64,000 nt of DNA, taken from Paraescarpia echinospica. Lineage: Eukaryota > Annelida > Polychaeta > Sabellida > Siboglinidae. The stretch is from positions 57,357,516 through 57,421,515 of the forward strand of contig CM034542.1 in assembly GCA_020002185.1 (NCBI GenBank), in the 5' to 3' direction. The translations under genes were made by a program, and so were the position numbers. Positions 45,400-55,170 of this stretch are shown one piece after another; the stretch's first letter is position 1, and every line of letters begins with the position of its first letter. The notes under the pieces are model-generated. The model searched no databases and was not told the DNA's origin. It saw only the letters and a program-made list of their open reading frames with translations.

Positions 45400-45625
45400 C
45401 ATAAACTGGACATATCGGTGAGAAGCCGGATGAGATGGACAGATCACTCGGTAAGGATGGATGAAGGCCAGTGAAAAGAGAGCAGAGGTGGAAAGACATC
45501 AAGAACGCTGGAAACAGTAGACCATGGCTGAGATGGAAGGACTGCGTGAGGAGGGATATGAGAAGATCGTAGGAGGATCAAAGATGGAGAGAAAGAGCTG
45601 GTGATGCCCATAATGCTGATGGACC
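45400..45625 (+). mobile_element. LINE C-terminal relic beside GH3 exon 5
   Basis: The plus strand reads LRWKDCVRRDMRRS, a stop, then EDQRWRERAGDAHNADGP, the conserved tail of RTE-like LINE proteins (RWKDCVxRDLxxxG...DRxxWR). It sits within 10 nt of the exon 5 donor on the opposite strand. Confidence 0.6.
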
Positions 45626-45631
45626 ACGAAC

Positions 45632-45726
45632 CTTTGCCTTCTCGGAGTCCGACAGTTCGACTAAAGTTCCGTCAGGTCTTTTCAGTTCGATCATCAGTAC
45701 GTAGTGTTTTACCAAACTCGTGATTC
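45632..45726 (-). CDS. GHDC: GH3-domain protein exon 5
   Basis: This 95-nt exon encodes residues 509-540: ITSLVKHYVLMIELKRPDG, then TLVELSDSEKAK. It matches the HYxxFVEL strand of the C-terminal subdomain of GHDC. The acceptor TTTGTCTCCGTCAG ends at 45727. Only about 30 nt further upstream in transcript sense a CA repeat of more than 100 bp begins. The donor is AAAG|GTTCGT. Confidence 0.82.
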
Positions 45727-45754
45727 CTGACGGAGACAAAGAAACATATCAATC

Positions 45755-46255
<501 letters not shown>

Positions 46256-46284
46256 GTGTCATTAATGCTTCTGCTGCGGACGAT

Positions 46285-46495
46285 TCCCCACAACCATAAC
46301 AACAACAATAACAACAAGAGCAACCATAACAACAACAATAACAACAAGAGCAACCATAACAACAACAAGAGCAACCATAACAATAACAATAACAACAAGA
46401 GCAACAATAACAATAACAACAAGAGCATCCATAACAACAACAATGACGATGAAGACGATGACGACCAAAACCACCACCACCACAACTACAGCAAC
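46285..46495. repeat. CAACAA/AGAGCAACCATAA minisatellite
   Basis: Units of AACAACAATAACAACAAGAG followed by CAACCAT repeat about five to seven times with length variants, ending in GACGATGA and CCACCACCAC runs. They lie between GH3 exons 4 and 5. Confidence 0.9.
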
Positions 46496-46549
46496 CACCA
46501 TTGTTTGTACAACGAAACGCACGACTGGTATCCCCGCGGTGACGTCTAC

Positions 46550-46695
46550 CTTCAATGTCTTGTACAAACAGGTCCTCTGTGGCCGAGTAGTCGACGAGAG
46601 TGAGTCCGCCCAGCTCCCCGACGGTGCGCTCCACTGCCGCGTAGAAGACACTCTCCGGCGTCTTCTCCCAGTACAGGTTCAACAACTGCCCCGTC
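46550..46695 (-). CDS. GHDC: GH3-domain protein exon 4
   Basis: This 146-nt exon encodes residues 460-508 and part of 509: GQLLNLYWEKTPESVFYAAV then LGGLTLVDYSATEDLF. It aligns with GQVLNVRGEKVSEDVLYSAL of GHDC; plant GH3 enzymes use the same segment for the hinge that closes the C-terminal lid. The acceptor is GACTTGCAG|G and the donor GAAG|GTAGAC. Confidence 0.88.
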
Positions 46696-46909
46696 CTGCA
46701 AGTCGGGTACAACTGCTGTTGATTTGCTGTCAACATCGATGTGATGGGGAGTTACGCGACTTATGACTTTATGTTATATAAATATGCTTAGATTGGTTTG
46801 ATGCCAGTTGTCAATGACGATAGTTTAGGCAGAATAGATGGTGTCACGGCCCATGTACGCACGCACGCATTCACATACATGCACGCACGCACACAAACAA
46901 ACACACAAG

Positions 46910-46918
<9 letters not shown>

Positions 46919-46943
<25 letters not shown>
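46919..46943. repeat. CA microsatellite next to the exon 3 donor
   Basis: A (CA)12 run preceded by ACGC variants begins about 15 nt from the splice donor of GH3 exon 3, so the nascent transcript has (GU)n right after the donor. Confidence 0.95.
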
Positions 46944-46944
<1 letters not shown>

Positions 46945-46957
46945 CGAGTGAAAGTAC

Positions 46958-47085
46958 CTGTACTGAAACTCATACACCGGACATTGATGCAGGAAGTCGA
47001 CTACTTTGACGATGTCTCCGGTGCGATAGCGGTACAGCCCTATCGGTGTGGTGATCACTATCTCGTACAAGTGGCCTTTCTGCAG
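46958..47085 (-). CDS. GHDC: GH3-domain protein exon 3 (motif III)
   Basis: This 128-nt exon encodes residues 418-459 and part of 460, including LYEIVITTPIGLYRYRTGDI and VKVVDFLHQCPVYEFQYR. YRYRTGD is motif III of the GH3/acyl-adenylate family, whose aspartate contacts the ribose of ATP. The acceptor ATTTTCAG|CTGCAG offers a second AG six bases later. The donor ACAG|GTACTT is followed by a GT repeat. Confidence 0.92.
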
Positions 47086-47804
47086 CTGAAAATATCAACA
47101 CACTGCAGCGAATACGTACATAACTGACAAATATCTCAGAAACGCTGGTTGCACGTAAATACAACAAACGGTGTTGTATCGATAAGCAGAAAGTTTCCTA
47201 GTCCATTTGCGATTTCGGCTTTTTGTTCTGGATGCCAATCTTTATCAATCTTTTTATGCTTGACCTCCAGACACCAAATACCTCCAGCATACATATATAT
47301 TTGCGATGCTGCTTAAGTTGATGCCGACAATGAACATTTGGTTCAAACATAACACTCGCGATAAAAAGTTTGACTAACGAATATTTCAACAACGAGAATG
47401 CAGAGGATAACATTTCACTGTTGTTGAAATTATGTTTCAAATTCAGCAAGTTATCGGGTAAACAGCTTCACATGTAACTACGTGAACGTGTTTCCGTATT
47501 TGTCTGGCAGCAAACTGGCCGTTTAGATGTCATGCTCTTTCGTCACGTATCATTCTTATAATATGACAGAACCGCACTAAACAAACATTACACGTTACAT
47601 GCTAGAGGGGAAAGTAACGTTTGGATTCCACTGCACATTGCATACTGGGCTCTTCCACCTCAGTGGGAGATCAGCTTAATATAGTGACGTATTTTATTAC
47701 AGATTGGCAGCACTGAATGATTTCCAGTGAAGTGGATTTGTTTGCAACTAGTAACATGCCGTTTGCTTTCAACGAACTTTAAAAAATAGTTGATATATTC
47801 AATG

Positions 47805-48312
47805 AATAGAGTCACCGGCTTGTACCCCCCGAATTGGTACAGTGAATATAGTCACCGGCTTGTATACCCATTACGTGTTAAACGAATAAAATGACAGGTT
47901 AGTATACCTCATTACCTTAAATGAATAGAGTGACCGACCTACATACCCCTTACCTTTTCAGTGAATAGAGTCAGAGGCTTATATACCCTTACCTGTTCTA
48001 CGAATACATTCATTAGCTTGTATACTCCCTTACCTGTTCAATGAATAGAGTCAGAGGCTTATATACCCTTACCTGTTCTACGAATACATTCATTAGCTTG
48101 TATACTCCCCTACCTGTTCAGTGAATAGAGTCAGAGGCTTATATACCCTTACCTGTTCTACGAATACATTCATTAGCTTGTATACTCCCTTACCTGTTCA
48201 ATGAATAGAGTCAGAGGCTTATATACCCTTACCTGTTCTACGAATACATTCATTAGCTTGTATACTCCCCTACCTGTTCAGTGAATAGTAGCACCGGGTT
48301 AATGTACTCCTT
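47805..48312. repeat. Tandem array of exon-2-end plus splice-donor copies (40/80-bp units)
   Basis: About eleven units of roughly 40 bp, organised at 48001-48280 into an 80-bp higher-order repeat (CGAATACATTC at 48001, 48081, 48161, 48241). On the minus strand each unit resembles CCGGTGACTCTATTCACTGA ACAG GTAAGG, which is the last ~25 nt of exon 2 plus its donor. ACCTGTTC, the complement of GAACAGGT, recurs exactly at 47991, 48032, 48071, 48112, 48151, 48192, 48231 and 48272, besides the real donor at 48313. It is therefore a local amplification of a splice site. Confidence 0.9.
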
Positions 48313-48314
48313 AC

Positions 48315-49507
48315 CTGTTCTGCGAAGAGAGTCACCGGCTGCTCTACTTGTGTACGATCCTCCGGAATAAATTCCATGAACCCGTAGGTGATCATAGCAG
48401 CATAGTTGAAGTCGTCAGGATCAAAGGAGAGGTTGACCCCCAGAAAGCCCTCGCTAGCCGCGTGTAGCATGGACACCTGGATCACCCCCGACATGTGACA
48501 GTCGCGTAGAGCTTTAGCATGGTGCGCACAGCCTCCCGTACTGAGCATACGCACGAAGTAGAGTTTGGGCCACACTCGCTTGGCAACGCCATACCAGCTG
48601 TTTGAACGGAAGTGGTCCCGTAGCTCGGCTGCGCGCAACGGGTTTGGGCGCAGATGCTCGTTCAGTTTGTTGATTATTTCCTGGTCGGTCGTCAAGGACA
48701 ACTGTCCCGCCTCGATGTCGTCACACAACCGCCGCCAGTTGTGCTCGACGTACACCCAGAACGAGTACATTAGGGTCGACATGAGAGATTCAATATGGCC
48801 GACTTCCGGTTCGCTCAGGGCGAACACGGCGTGGACGTGTAAGGCGACCTGCTCGTTCGTGATTTCATACGAGACTTGCGGCGAGACGACGAACGGAACG
48901 TAGCGACTCATGTGTGTGCTAACAGGAGCCATTGGCAGGCCGCATTTACTGCGTTGGATACGTGTTTTGTAGGAAAGAACGAGAACACGCTGCATATGCA
49001 ACTGGGACTTCTTCTTGCTCATATAATACATAAGTGGCCCAGCGTCATAGGCGGCCGGCCCACGCATGAATTGCGTGATGGGAATCACCTTGTTCTTCCC
49101 AGTCGTTCCCGAACTTAGCGCTAGGAATATCACCAGATCCTTCGTCATCACGTTCCGTTCGCCATCTTGGATCCTGTCAAAGTAGGGCTTCAGATCCGCG
49201 TACGTCACCAGAGACTGGGTCTCGGTGAAGTCTCGCCGCGTCTTCACGGCCGAGAACGCGTGTTCGGTTCCGTAGACGGTGTCTCTGTTGTGGTGTAGAA
49301 TACGTAGTAGGAGCGCCTCCTGAACGCTGCGAACTCGCTTGCTGCCGTCGAGGAACTTGTTATACACACGCCAGCCGACCGCCGCCAGGAGCGTCATGAG
49401 CACGTACTGCAGCACCAGGGTACGCCACGTGTGGGAGTCGGCCGGATGTTGACGGGCGATGTCGAGGAGGACGCCGCTAACGGCCAACAGCAGCACTGTC
49501 GCACAAC
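48315..49507 (-). CDS. GHDC: GH3-domain protein exon 2 (main catalytic part)
   Basis: This 1193-nt exon encodes residues 20-417. A hydrophobic stretch (VLLLAVSGVLLDIA, about 24-37) and a second (LVLQYVLMTLLAAVGW, about 50-66) could anchor it in the ER or another membrane. The GH3 fold follows: SSGTTGKNKVIPIT at about 151-164 is the ATP-phosphate loop (motif I), YVPFVVSP and the acidic helical region come next, and AASEGFLGVNLS at about 369-380 is motif II. Plant relatives join amino acids to acyl acids; the substrate of animal GHDC proteins is unknown. The acceptor is GGGCCTGTAG|GT; the donor GAACAG|GTAAGG is the one amplified in the adjacent tandem array. Confidence 0.93.
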
Positions 49508-49689
49508 CTACAGGCCCAATCAGTACATTTATGTATATACGCGTGAGACAAAAACGGTAAAGGTAAGTTTTTATAGCGTTCCAAGGACTGTTCCAAGCGT
49601 TTTACATTTTACTCCCTGGCAGACCTGCTCAATCGAACACCATCTCGACTTCTGTGGGAAGCATTTAGCCACGCTGCAATTACTGCGCG

Positions 49690-49872
49690 AAGGCTATTCT
49701 TAGTCAAGTATTCACCACTGTATATAGCCAGGTACTCATTCAAACAGCGGCTTTAACTGGAGCAACATAGAGTGAAAGAACTTGCCCGAGGTTCGAAACG
49801 GCAGCACAAGATTTCAACCCGGGTTCTCTCGTTTGAAAATCCGATGCTCAAAACACTGCGCCACTACACTCC
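49690..49872 (-). mobile_element. tRNA-derived SINE
   Basis: The minus strand from about 49870 reads TAGTGGCGCAGTGTTTTGAG (A-box-like) then CCCGGGTTGAAATC (B-box-like) at 49823-49810, a tRNA-related head. A body follows with GGGCAAGTTCTTTCACTCTA then GTTGCTCC and GAGTACCTGGC, which resembles the conserved central domain of metazoan SINEs. It lies in GH3 intron 1. It is not a tRNA gene: no acceptor-stem pairing or anticodon loop could be drawn. Confidence 0.6.
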
Positions 49873-50697
49873 GCACACGTACCATCTTGCAGAATCCCTT
49901 GTGCAAAGACTATTATGAAACAAGCGTTAAAGCTAATACATAGGACACTCCTTATAGTACGTATACTCGTGAAGAGTGTTGAATATTAATCCGTTTTCGA
50001 TTCTTCCTTTTTGTGTAATTATTTTATGTTTCGATACCGATCAATTTATGTCAAGTATGTCCTGTTTTGCTGCTGATATTGGTGTCATGTTGTTGTTTAT
50101 GTTTGCTAATTAACATATTTGTGTTCATTAATATTCAAATGTTTTAACAGTTTTTAAAAGTGTGACGATCTTTTGGGAATCACACACGCGCGCCACGCAC
50201 ACACAAACACACAAACACGTGTCGCTCTATTTTTTCAGGGTAATAAATACCTCGATAATGGTAGACATGTACCAAAATCAGTGACACCAGAAGCGACCAC
50301 AGCGCGCGCTAGCGATGACCTCAGGCGCCGAATATAAAGATGCAGATTCATGAATGATCATAAAGTAAATATTGTGCAAACTGGAGTGCAAACATGGTGA
50401 CGCTATGTTTAATTAATTTTACTACAAATCTGTGGTCTGTCAAATGCAAACAACTATGTCAGTGAGGAACATCAAAGTACTTACTGCGAAGAAATAAACG
50501 GAACGTTTGTCACGGTTTCAAAGTGATTGATGGATAGGGCCTATTAGCAATTTGACAGCAGCGCAAATGATGTGCAGTCGTCTTATTCCTGCCGTTGTGG
50601 CACGGGGAAACTGGCAGTACGCGAGGCACTGGTCGGCGTGAATGCTGCACGCTTTATCTTGTTCAGTGTGCTTGTCTTTCCAAACTGTCTACACTAA

Positions 50698-51098
50698 GGG
50701 AAGGGAGAGGGAGGGAGGGAGGGAGGGAGAGGGGAGGGGGAGGGGGAGGGGAGAGAGGAGGGGGGGAGGAGGGAGGAGGAGGGAGGGAGGGGGAGGGGAG
50801 GGAGGGAGAGGAGGGAGGGGAGGGGAGGGGGATGGGGAGGGGGGGGAGGGAGGGAGGGGAGGGAGTGAGGAGGGAGGAAGGGAGGGAAGTGAGGGAGGGA
50901 GGGAGGGAGGAGATGGAGGCAGTGAGGGAGGGAGGGAGGGAGGAGGAGGGAGGAGGAGTGAGGGAGGAGGGAGGGAGGGAGGGAGGGAGGGAGGGAGGGA
51001 TGTGGGGAGGGGGAGGGAGGGAGGGAAAGGGGGAGGGAGAGGGTGAGGGGGAGGAGGGTGGGCGGGAGGGCGGGAGGGCGGGAGGGAGCGAGGGAGAG
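50698..51098. repeat. 400-bp GGGA/GAGG polypurine tract
   Basis: An almost unbroken purine strand of GGGAGGGA and GGGGAGG units on the plus strand. It can form G-quadruplex or triplex DNA. It lies in GH3 intron 1, so the transcript carries the pyrimidine-rich (TCCC)n complement. Confidence 0.97.
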
Positions 51099-51199
51099 GG
51101 AAATCTTCACACACAACATATTCGTGGTCATGTTATTATTGAAAATGCAACTTCAGGTCAATTCCCCAGGGAAAAACAAATTACTTCAACCATTACACA

Positions 51200-51560
51200 T
51201 TGTTTGTGTGTGTATATGTGTGTGTGCGTGTGTGCGAATGTGTGTGTGTGCCTGCGTACGTCCGTGTGCGTGAGTGGGTGAGTTTGTATGTGTGTGCGCG
51301 CATGTGAGCGTGTTTGCGTGTGTACGTGTGAGCGTATGTGTCTGTGTGTACGTATATGCGGGTAGGCGTGTGTACGTGTGCGCATGTGTATATGCGCGCG
51401 TTTGTGTGTGCGCGTGTGTACGTGTGCTCATGTGCGTGCGTTTGCGTGTGTGAGCGTGCGTGCCTGTGTGTGTCTGTTTTTGCCTGTGCATGTGTGCGTG
51501 TGTGTTTGTGTGTATGCGCCCGTAAACGTGTATGTGCGCATGCGTGTGTGATGTGCACTG
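51200..51560. repeat. GT-rich degenerate microsatellite
   Basis: GTGTGTGC, GTGTATGC and related units run for about 350 bp in GH3 intron 1, shortly downstream (transcript sense) of exon 1. Confidence 0.92.
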
Positions 51561-51772
51561 ACTATTTTTACACATTGATCGTCATAACATAACCAGTTGT
51601 CCCACCTGCAGCGACTTGATATCCCCGACCATGATCACCCACACACACATCGTAGCCGAGAGAGCCAGCAGCGACCAGCGTCAGCCCGGACAGACATACA
51701 CACTGCAGCTCCTTCGTCGCTCCCATGTCGCCATCGACTAAGCAACAGCAGCGGTCGCAGTTGTACGCTTAC

Positions 51773-51830
51773 CCGGACCACCGAAGGCAGTCTTGTTGAC
51801 ACCGATGCTGTTCGAGATCTCGTGCTTCAT
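51773..51830 (-). CDS. GHDC: GH3-domain protein exon 1 (start codon)
   Basis: ATG at 51830 (context CGAGATGAAGC) opens MKHEISNSIGVNKTAFGGP and the donor CCGG|GTAAGC lies at 51773/51772. Its phase joins exactly to exon 2, and the six exons then give 1833 nt, that is 610 codons and a stop with no interruption. This length is somewhat above vertebrate GHDC (about 530), the excess being the N-terminal anchor region. The frame is open further upstream, to about 52046, so an earlier ATG (52046) is possible if the exon is longer. Confidence 0.65.
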
Positions 51831-52580
51831 CTCGAACGAGCAGGTATTGCGTTGAGCCGGCGGCCACTCAGAGTAATTACTCGTATTGACAACCTCATTG
51901 AGACCAGGTACGGCACACTGGCGTGACGCATTGACACTGTGACCTAGTGACACTCGACGCAAAACGCGGACATACCTATCATTCTGCTCTTTGTATTTAC
52001 TTACTCGATATTTGTGCCAGTATGAATGGACAATCGTTCCACACATCGCGGCGAGTATTTAACATACTAAGCACACGTTGTACGCCTGAGTAAACACGTA
52101 AACATCAACTTCACATCAACATCACGCGGTTATTACCTATAATCGAACTTGCGGATGTATGCGGGAATGGTAACGTTTTACTCATAGACGGCTTTAACCT
52201 CGGACGCCAAACGTTCAGGGATTTATATATGACCCCTGGGGTTGGACGTAACACGTACACTTTTTCTATGCCTGCTATTTCAATAGGTTCGTGTCCAGCA
52301 ATATACATATTTGTATTTACTGCATAAGCGTCGGAAAATTATGTGTGTATGTGTGTGTGTGTGTGTGCGTGCGCGTGCGTGTGTGTGCTGATTTGGGGCC
52401 ACAAATATTATAGATGGGGACTGGGTATAGGATTAGCCCCCCATATTTAGGGAAGGGTGGACTTTGGGGTGGAATTGGAGATCTTTGGACAGCATCAAGG
52501 TAGTTTTGGTGAGCCTCGTGGACCCGGATGCCCCTTCGGGAGATAACGTCAGACAGAGAGCTGACATAGCTCGGTTAAAG
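51831..52580. other. Upstream region of the GH3-domain gene, no element recognised
   Basis: This should hold the promoter and 5' UTR. I see a short GT repeat at 52345-52390 but no clear TATA box or repeat family. Confidence 0.4.
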
Positions 52581-52585
52581 ATTTA

Positions 52586-52690
52586 TTAGTGTTATTACTA
52601 CTACTAGTACTACTGCTGGTAGCGCTACTGCTACTGCTACTGCTAATGCTGCTGCTGCTACTACTACTACTACTACTATTACTATTACAA
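52586..52690. repeat. TAC/TGC trinucleotide repeat
   Basis: Interrupted (TACTACTGCTGC)n trinucleotides for about 100 bp. No splice-bounded exon surrounds them, so an amino-acid run is unlikely. Confidence 0.92.
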
Positions 52691-52899
52691 TACTCATCAA
52701 GTTGTTTGTTTTAGGGCTCGTGCTACGAATTATGCGTGCATAAAAAACACATAACACATGATGATCTGACCCCTCCCCCATGTCATAGTACGCGTCAGGT
52801 TTTACTCGTCACCCCCTGTATGAAGTAGGCCTACATAACATATCGTACGCCATAACCTAGACTGCCTGCCCACTGATGTTGCAGGCCTACAGGTCGCGC

Positions 52900-53390
52900 T
52901 TAATTTACAGACGTCTTTGAATCTGAGGGCTGTGCGTCCCACTGTTTTCGCTCACTGACGAGTTGTCCATAGAGGATGACTTTCGGCAAGCGGCCATCCT
53001 CCATGCCAGGTCCAGCGAGCGGAGACGTTTCTGGCTCAGCAGTGAGTAGGCCTACATGCTGGGGATCCTAGCATGGTACATAATGTCGTTGTAAGGCACA
53101 TGGTTCTGCCAGATGACATTGAAGAAGCGATTGAGGCACCGCATGTGGATTAAGGTGTTGAAGCGGCACTAGCTCCAGGCGCATGTAGTGGTCCACGCTT
53201 CGTTGTCGTAGAGGAGGGTGCTCAGCACACATGCCTGGTAGACTGCACTGAGCACGCAATCACTGCTACACCCTTTGTGTACATAAGTGGCTCTCCGTAG
53301 TGTAAGCCTAATGCACCCGTGTGTAATTGCATGTATGCCATTCTGCAACGAACCCCTCGGGGTCACCAATACGGCCATTTTTACACTCTT
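52900..53390 (-). mobile_element. LINE ORF2 C-terminal relic
   Basis: The minus strand shows VYQACVLSTLLYDNEAWTTT (53180-53240), RFNTLIHMRCLNRFFNVIWQ then NHVPYNDIMYHARI (53075-53175), and RMAACRK or MEDGRLPKVILYGQL near 53000. This is the tail of an endonuclease-RT LINE (TLLYGCETW; LNxFHMRCLRxIxxIxWQDxVPN). It is in several frames and inactive. It is related to the relic at 2.2-2.4 kb. Confidence 0.75.
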
Positions 53391-53554
53391 TGAAGCCTCC
53401 AGTTAACCTAGAATACAACGAATCTAGAGATTGTCACTAAAATTAAAAAGGTCTCGATTTCCGACAGTTTCTGAGAAGTCAATCATTGGGGCCTAATTTG
53501 GAACATTCGAGTTGAGTGGAAATGTGCCAAGAACCTCAGGTAAAACGTCGAACC

Positions 53555-54040
53555 ACGTAACGCGTATACACCCGCTCGCGCGTACGCACACATGCACGCA
53601 TACACGCGCACACGCTCTCGCACACGCGCAAGCACACGCACACGCACACGCACACGCACACACTCGTACACGCACACACACACACACGCACACACGTACA
53701 CGCACACACGCACACACTCGTACACTCGTACAGGCACACACGCACACACGCACCCACGCACACACGCACGCACACACATTCGCGAACCACGTAACGCGCA
53801 TACACAAGCGCGCGCGTACGCACGAACGCAAATACGCGCACACGCTCTCGCACACGCGCAAGCACATGCACACTCACACGCTCTTACACGCGCGCGCGTG
53901 CACACACACACACCCCACACAGACACACACACACACATACACACATACACGCACAAAGCCACACCCACACACACACAACCACACGCATATGCGCACGCGC
54001 ACAAACACCTCACTCACACACACCCACACGCGCACGCACT
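53555..54040. repeat. CA/CG-rich array with a 228-bp internal duplication
   Basis: CACACG and CACGCA units cover about 480 bp. GAACCACGTAACGCG with the following GCGCGTACGCAC and ACACGCTCTCGCACACGCGC appears twice, at about 53552 and 53780, so a 228-bp block has been duplicated. Open frames in all six phases are by-products of the repeat. Confidence 0.9.
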
Positions 54041-54174
54041 TGGCATGAAGCAGAGCACGCGCAACCAGTACCCGCTTTTGACTACGAGTTTGAACGAGCA
54101 GGCGGCGTAGTTGACAAACCGAACTTTTGTAGCTCTCTTCGTTGTATGATGGCCGAGAAGGACCATCGCGTTTT

Positions 54175-54296
54175 TGTTTGGAAATCTGCCTCGCCATGGG
54201 GCGATGACGCGTTGCGCGATGCGATGGGCGATGCGATGGACGATGCGCGATGGGCAATGCATTGCGCGGTGCGGTGCGCGGTGCGCGGTGCGCTTA
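54175..54296. repeat. GCGATG / GCGCGGTGCG simple repeat
   Basis: Short imperfect tandem repeats of GCGATGCGATGG then GCGGTGCG end directly at the LINE fragment at 54297. Confidence 0.85.
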
Positions 54297-54366
54297 GAAA
54301 TTCAAAGAGAAGCTATACAAAATTATAATATAATATAAAATGTGACAGCAAGAGTTTTTATGCATA
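54297..54366 (+). mobile_element. CR1-like LINE fragment, left half, split by a pogo-like element
   Basis: The sequence matches 7180-7248 of the CR1-like element (AAATTCAAAGAGAAGCTAT, later GACAGCAAGAGTTTTTATGC). The match resumes at 59487, on the far side of the pogo-like insertion, at the equivalent next base. Confidence 0.88.
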
Positions 54367-55170
54367 GGGGAAGGTCGCACAAAGTGGGCCCCTTAACCAA
54401 AGTGGGCCCCCGGCCGTTTGTCGTTATTCGCAGTCGTACGACTAAATTTTTTTACTGGTGATAACTAACCCACCAGAGGACACCTCTGAACAATACCTGA
54501 ACGTCAGTAATGCGAATTGAAACAGGTGAGATCAAAAAGTTCATATTTTATACTTTTCCTAAACTATTTACACGGTGTGTTAAGTGTTGCAAACCCCTTG
54601 GTATAGTGCGACAATACAGATGCTATGGCATATGAAACTCATGTGTATTAGCCACGCTTAACGTAAATTGAAATTATGTGGCGCGCATCGGTTTTATTAA
54701 AAATGGCGGTTGTGCTGACGCGGTAGTGTGTAGACAACGTGGGCCCCTCGGTGGCCCACTTTGCCTATAGGACCCACTTTGCCTACAGGGCCCACTTTGC
54801 CTACAGGGCCCACTTTGCCTACACCATCCATATTTATAAATATGATGGCAGCATCGTTAGCATAGTTGTAGGTAGAGTATGTATTATGATTGAATGAACT
54901 AAATTACACATTTAATACTGCTACCAGATTAATATAAATCAAGAATGGTAGACAACTAGACTTGTAGAATTCTATATTGCACATACAATTATCTCACCCA
55001 GGACGACAATATTAGCTTACGTTTACCCGGTAAAGTTTTATTTGTATATGCCTTTATAACATATTTTATAATTATTATCATAGTCTATCTACTTGAATAT
55101 ATAAAATAATTATTATAACTTCCATTCCCATAGATCTACTCTACTGGCTACTCCGTGCAATGGTACACAA

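Noticed and set aside
49809..49870. A functional tRNA gene
   Set aside because: A- and B-box-like words are present, but no cloverleaf with a proper acceptor stem can be drawn; a SINE head is more likely.
50595..51281. 228-codon Gly/Glu/Arg-rich frame
   Set aside because: It is a translation of the GGGA polypurine tract; no domain or splice context.
51598..51740. Alternative GH3 exon with a hydrophobic stretch (LLALSATMCVWVIMV) ending at CTGCAG|GTGGGA
   Set aside because: Its phase does not fit exon 2, and a stop lies just upstream; the 51773-51830 exon fits exactly. It could be an unused or isoform exon.
53483..54110. Several 110-180-codon frames on both strands
   Set aside because: All derive from the CA/CG simple repeat.
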